DNA of 64,000 nucleotides from UBA721 sp002705165 (GTDB taxonomy: Bacteria > Planctomycetota > Planctomycetia > Pirellulales > Pirellulaceae): contig JBJLEF010000009.1 of the NCBI GenBank assembly GCA_045565995.1, forward strand, positions 62,001-126,000. Reading direction: 5' to 3'. Of this stretch, positions 63,910 through 64,000 are shown piece after piece; position 1 is the stretch's first letter; every line of letters begins with the position of its first letter. The position numbers and the translations under genes were made by a program. Below the pieces are notes generated by a model, which worked only from the letters and a program-made list of their open reading frames with translations, had not been told where the DNA came from and made no database searches.

Positions 63910-64000
63910 GAAAAAAGCGTTTCACCCTGCAAAACAAGGGAAACGCTTTTATTCAAGTCTCAAGCGTCAACGGACGTTTGAAAATATTGTGAAGCTGTTT
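63910..64000. repeat. Hairpin-bearing repeat, copy 2 (cut by window end)
   Basis: Partner of copy 1 at 61693-61779. Its hairpin is more regular (agcgttt/aaacgct plus ccct/aggg). The right edge of the window cuts it after gtgaagctgtt, so a longer match may continue. Confidence 0.8.
63911..63947 (-). terminator. Minus-strand terminator inside repeat copy 2
   Basis: A 7-bp outer stem and 4-bp inner stem, followed on the minus strand by a run of six T. It would stop a leftward gene lying beyond the right edge of the window. Confidence 0.7.

Noticed and set aside
1..64000. tRNA, rRNA, riboswitch or prophage elements
   Set aside because: No convincing cloverleaf, rRNA block, known riboswitch core, integrase or phage structural gene was seen on either strand; a covariance search would be needed to be sure.

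Overview
This window comes from a planctomycete chromosome. The evidence is a pair of genes for DUF1552 and DUF1587/1592/1585-type c-type cytochrome proteins (35.8-39.4 kb), a PSCyt1/WD40 protein paired with a pre-peptidase (PPC) protein (52.1-58.0 kb), DUF3500, DUF3467 and YdjY family proteins, a kinase whose DFG motif reads DMG, and a type II secretion cluster built from GspL/PilM-N-like and very long secretin genes. Base composition is moderate, and nothing looks like a large foreign island. I saw no rRNA, tRNA, CRISPR array, prophage or intact insertion sequence.

Layout. 0-8.7 kb: end of a type II secretion/type IV pilus-like operon (gspK-like, gspL-like, gspM/pilO-like, secretin, lipoprotein). 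The gspL-like and gspM-like genes each carry apparent frameshifts, although almost every other gene here is intact. 8.7-13 kb: BON-domain protein, a large exported protein, a single-domain response regulator, coproheme decarboxylase (hemQ). 13-17 kb: leftward operon (TIM-barrel isomerase, YggS-type PLP protein, heparinase-like protein, YdjY protein). 17-23.4 kb: rightward operon (PLP decarboxylase, Nramp-like carrier with altered metal-site motifs, CaMKII-association-domain protein, family 5 uracil-DNA glycosylase, and a three-domain trypsin/beta-sandwich/SirB1 fusion). 23.4-26.5 kb: DUF3500 protein, a protein with six CxxC pairs overlapping an LRR lipoprotein, and a second SirB1 protein. 26.8-34.6 kb: information-processing genes (dnaG, rpoD, zinc-ribbon coiled coil, greA), a sirtuin, an acetyltransferase and an oxidoreductase. 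34.6-39.4 kb: arsC, a two-domain DUF3467 protein and the DUF1552/cytochrome pair. 39.6-43.9 kb: hslVU, isochorismatase, aminotransferase, csrA. 43.9-52.1 kb: FtsQ-like protein, murB, a Ser/Thr kinase-Hsp70 fusion, a copper-type P-ATPase and cinA. 52.1-58.0 kb: PSCyt1-WD40 protein and PPC protein, both with Ala-rich coiled-coil inserts. 58.2-60.7 kb: four small unrecognised membrane proteins. 60.7-64 kb: a DapA-fold protein without its usual catalytic residues, a long prepilin with a calcium-loop-like motif, and two copies of a hairpin-bearing repeat.

How the parts fit. The secretion genes at the left edge and the prepilin at the right edge belong to the same kind of machine but lie about 60 kb apart on opposite strands. 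murB next to an FtsQ-like gene looks like a remnant of a division and cell-wall cluster. Greatest interest: the kinase-Hsp70 fusion, the coiled coil that splits a WD40 protein and recurs in its operon partner, the protease fusion, the clustered frameshifts and the hairpin repeat. Family calls rest on reading motifs; no database search was run.
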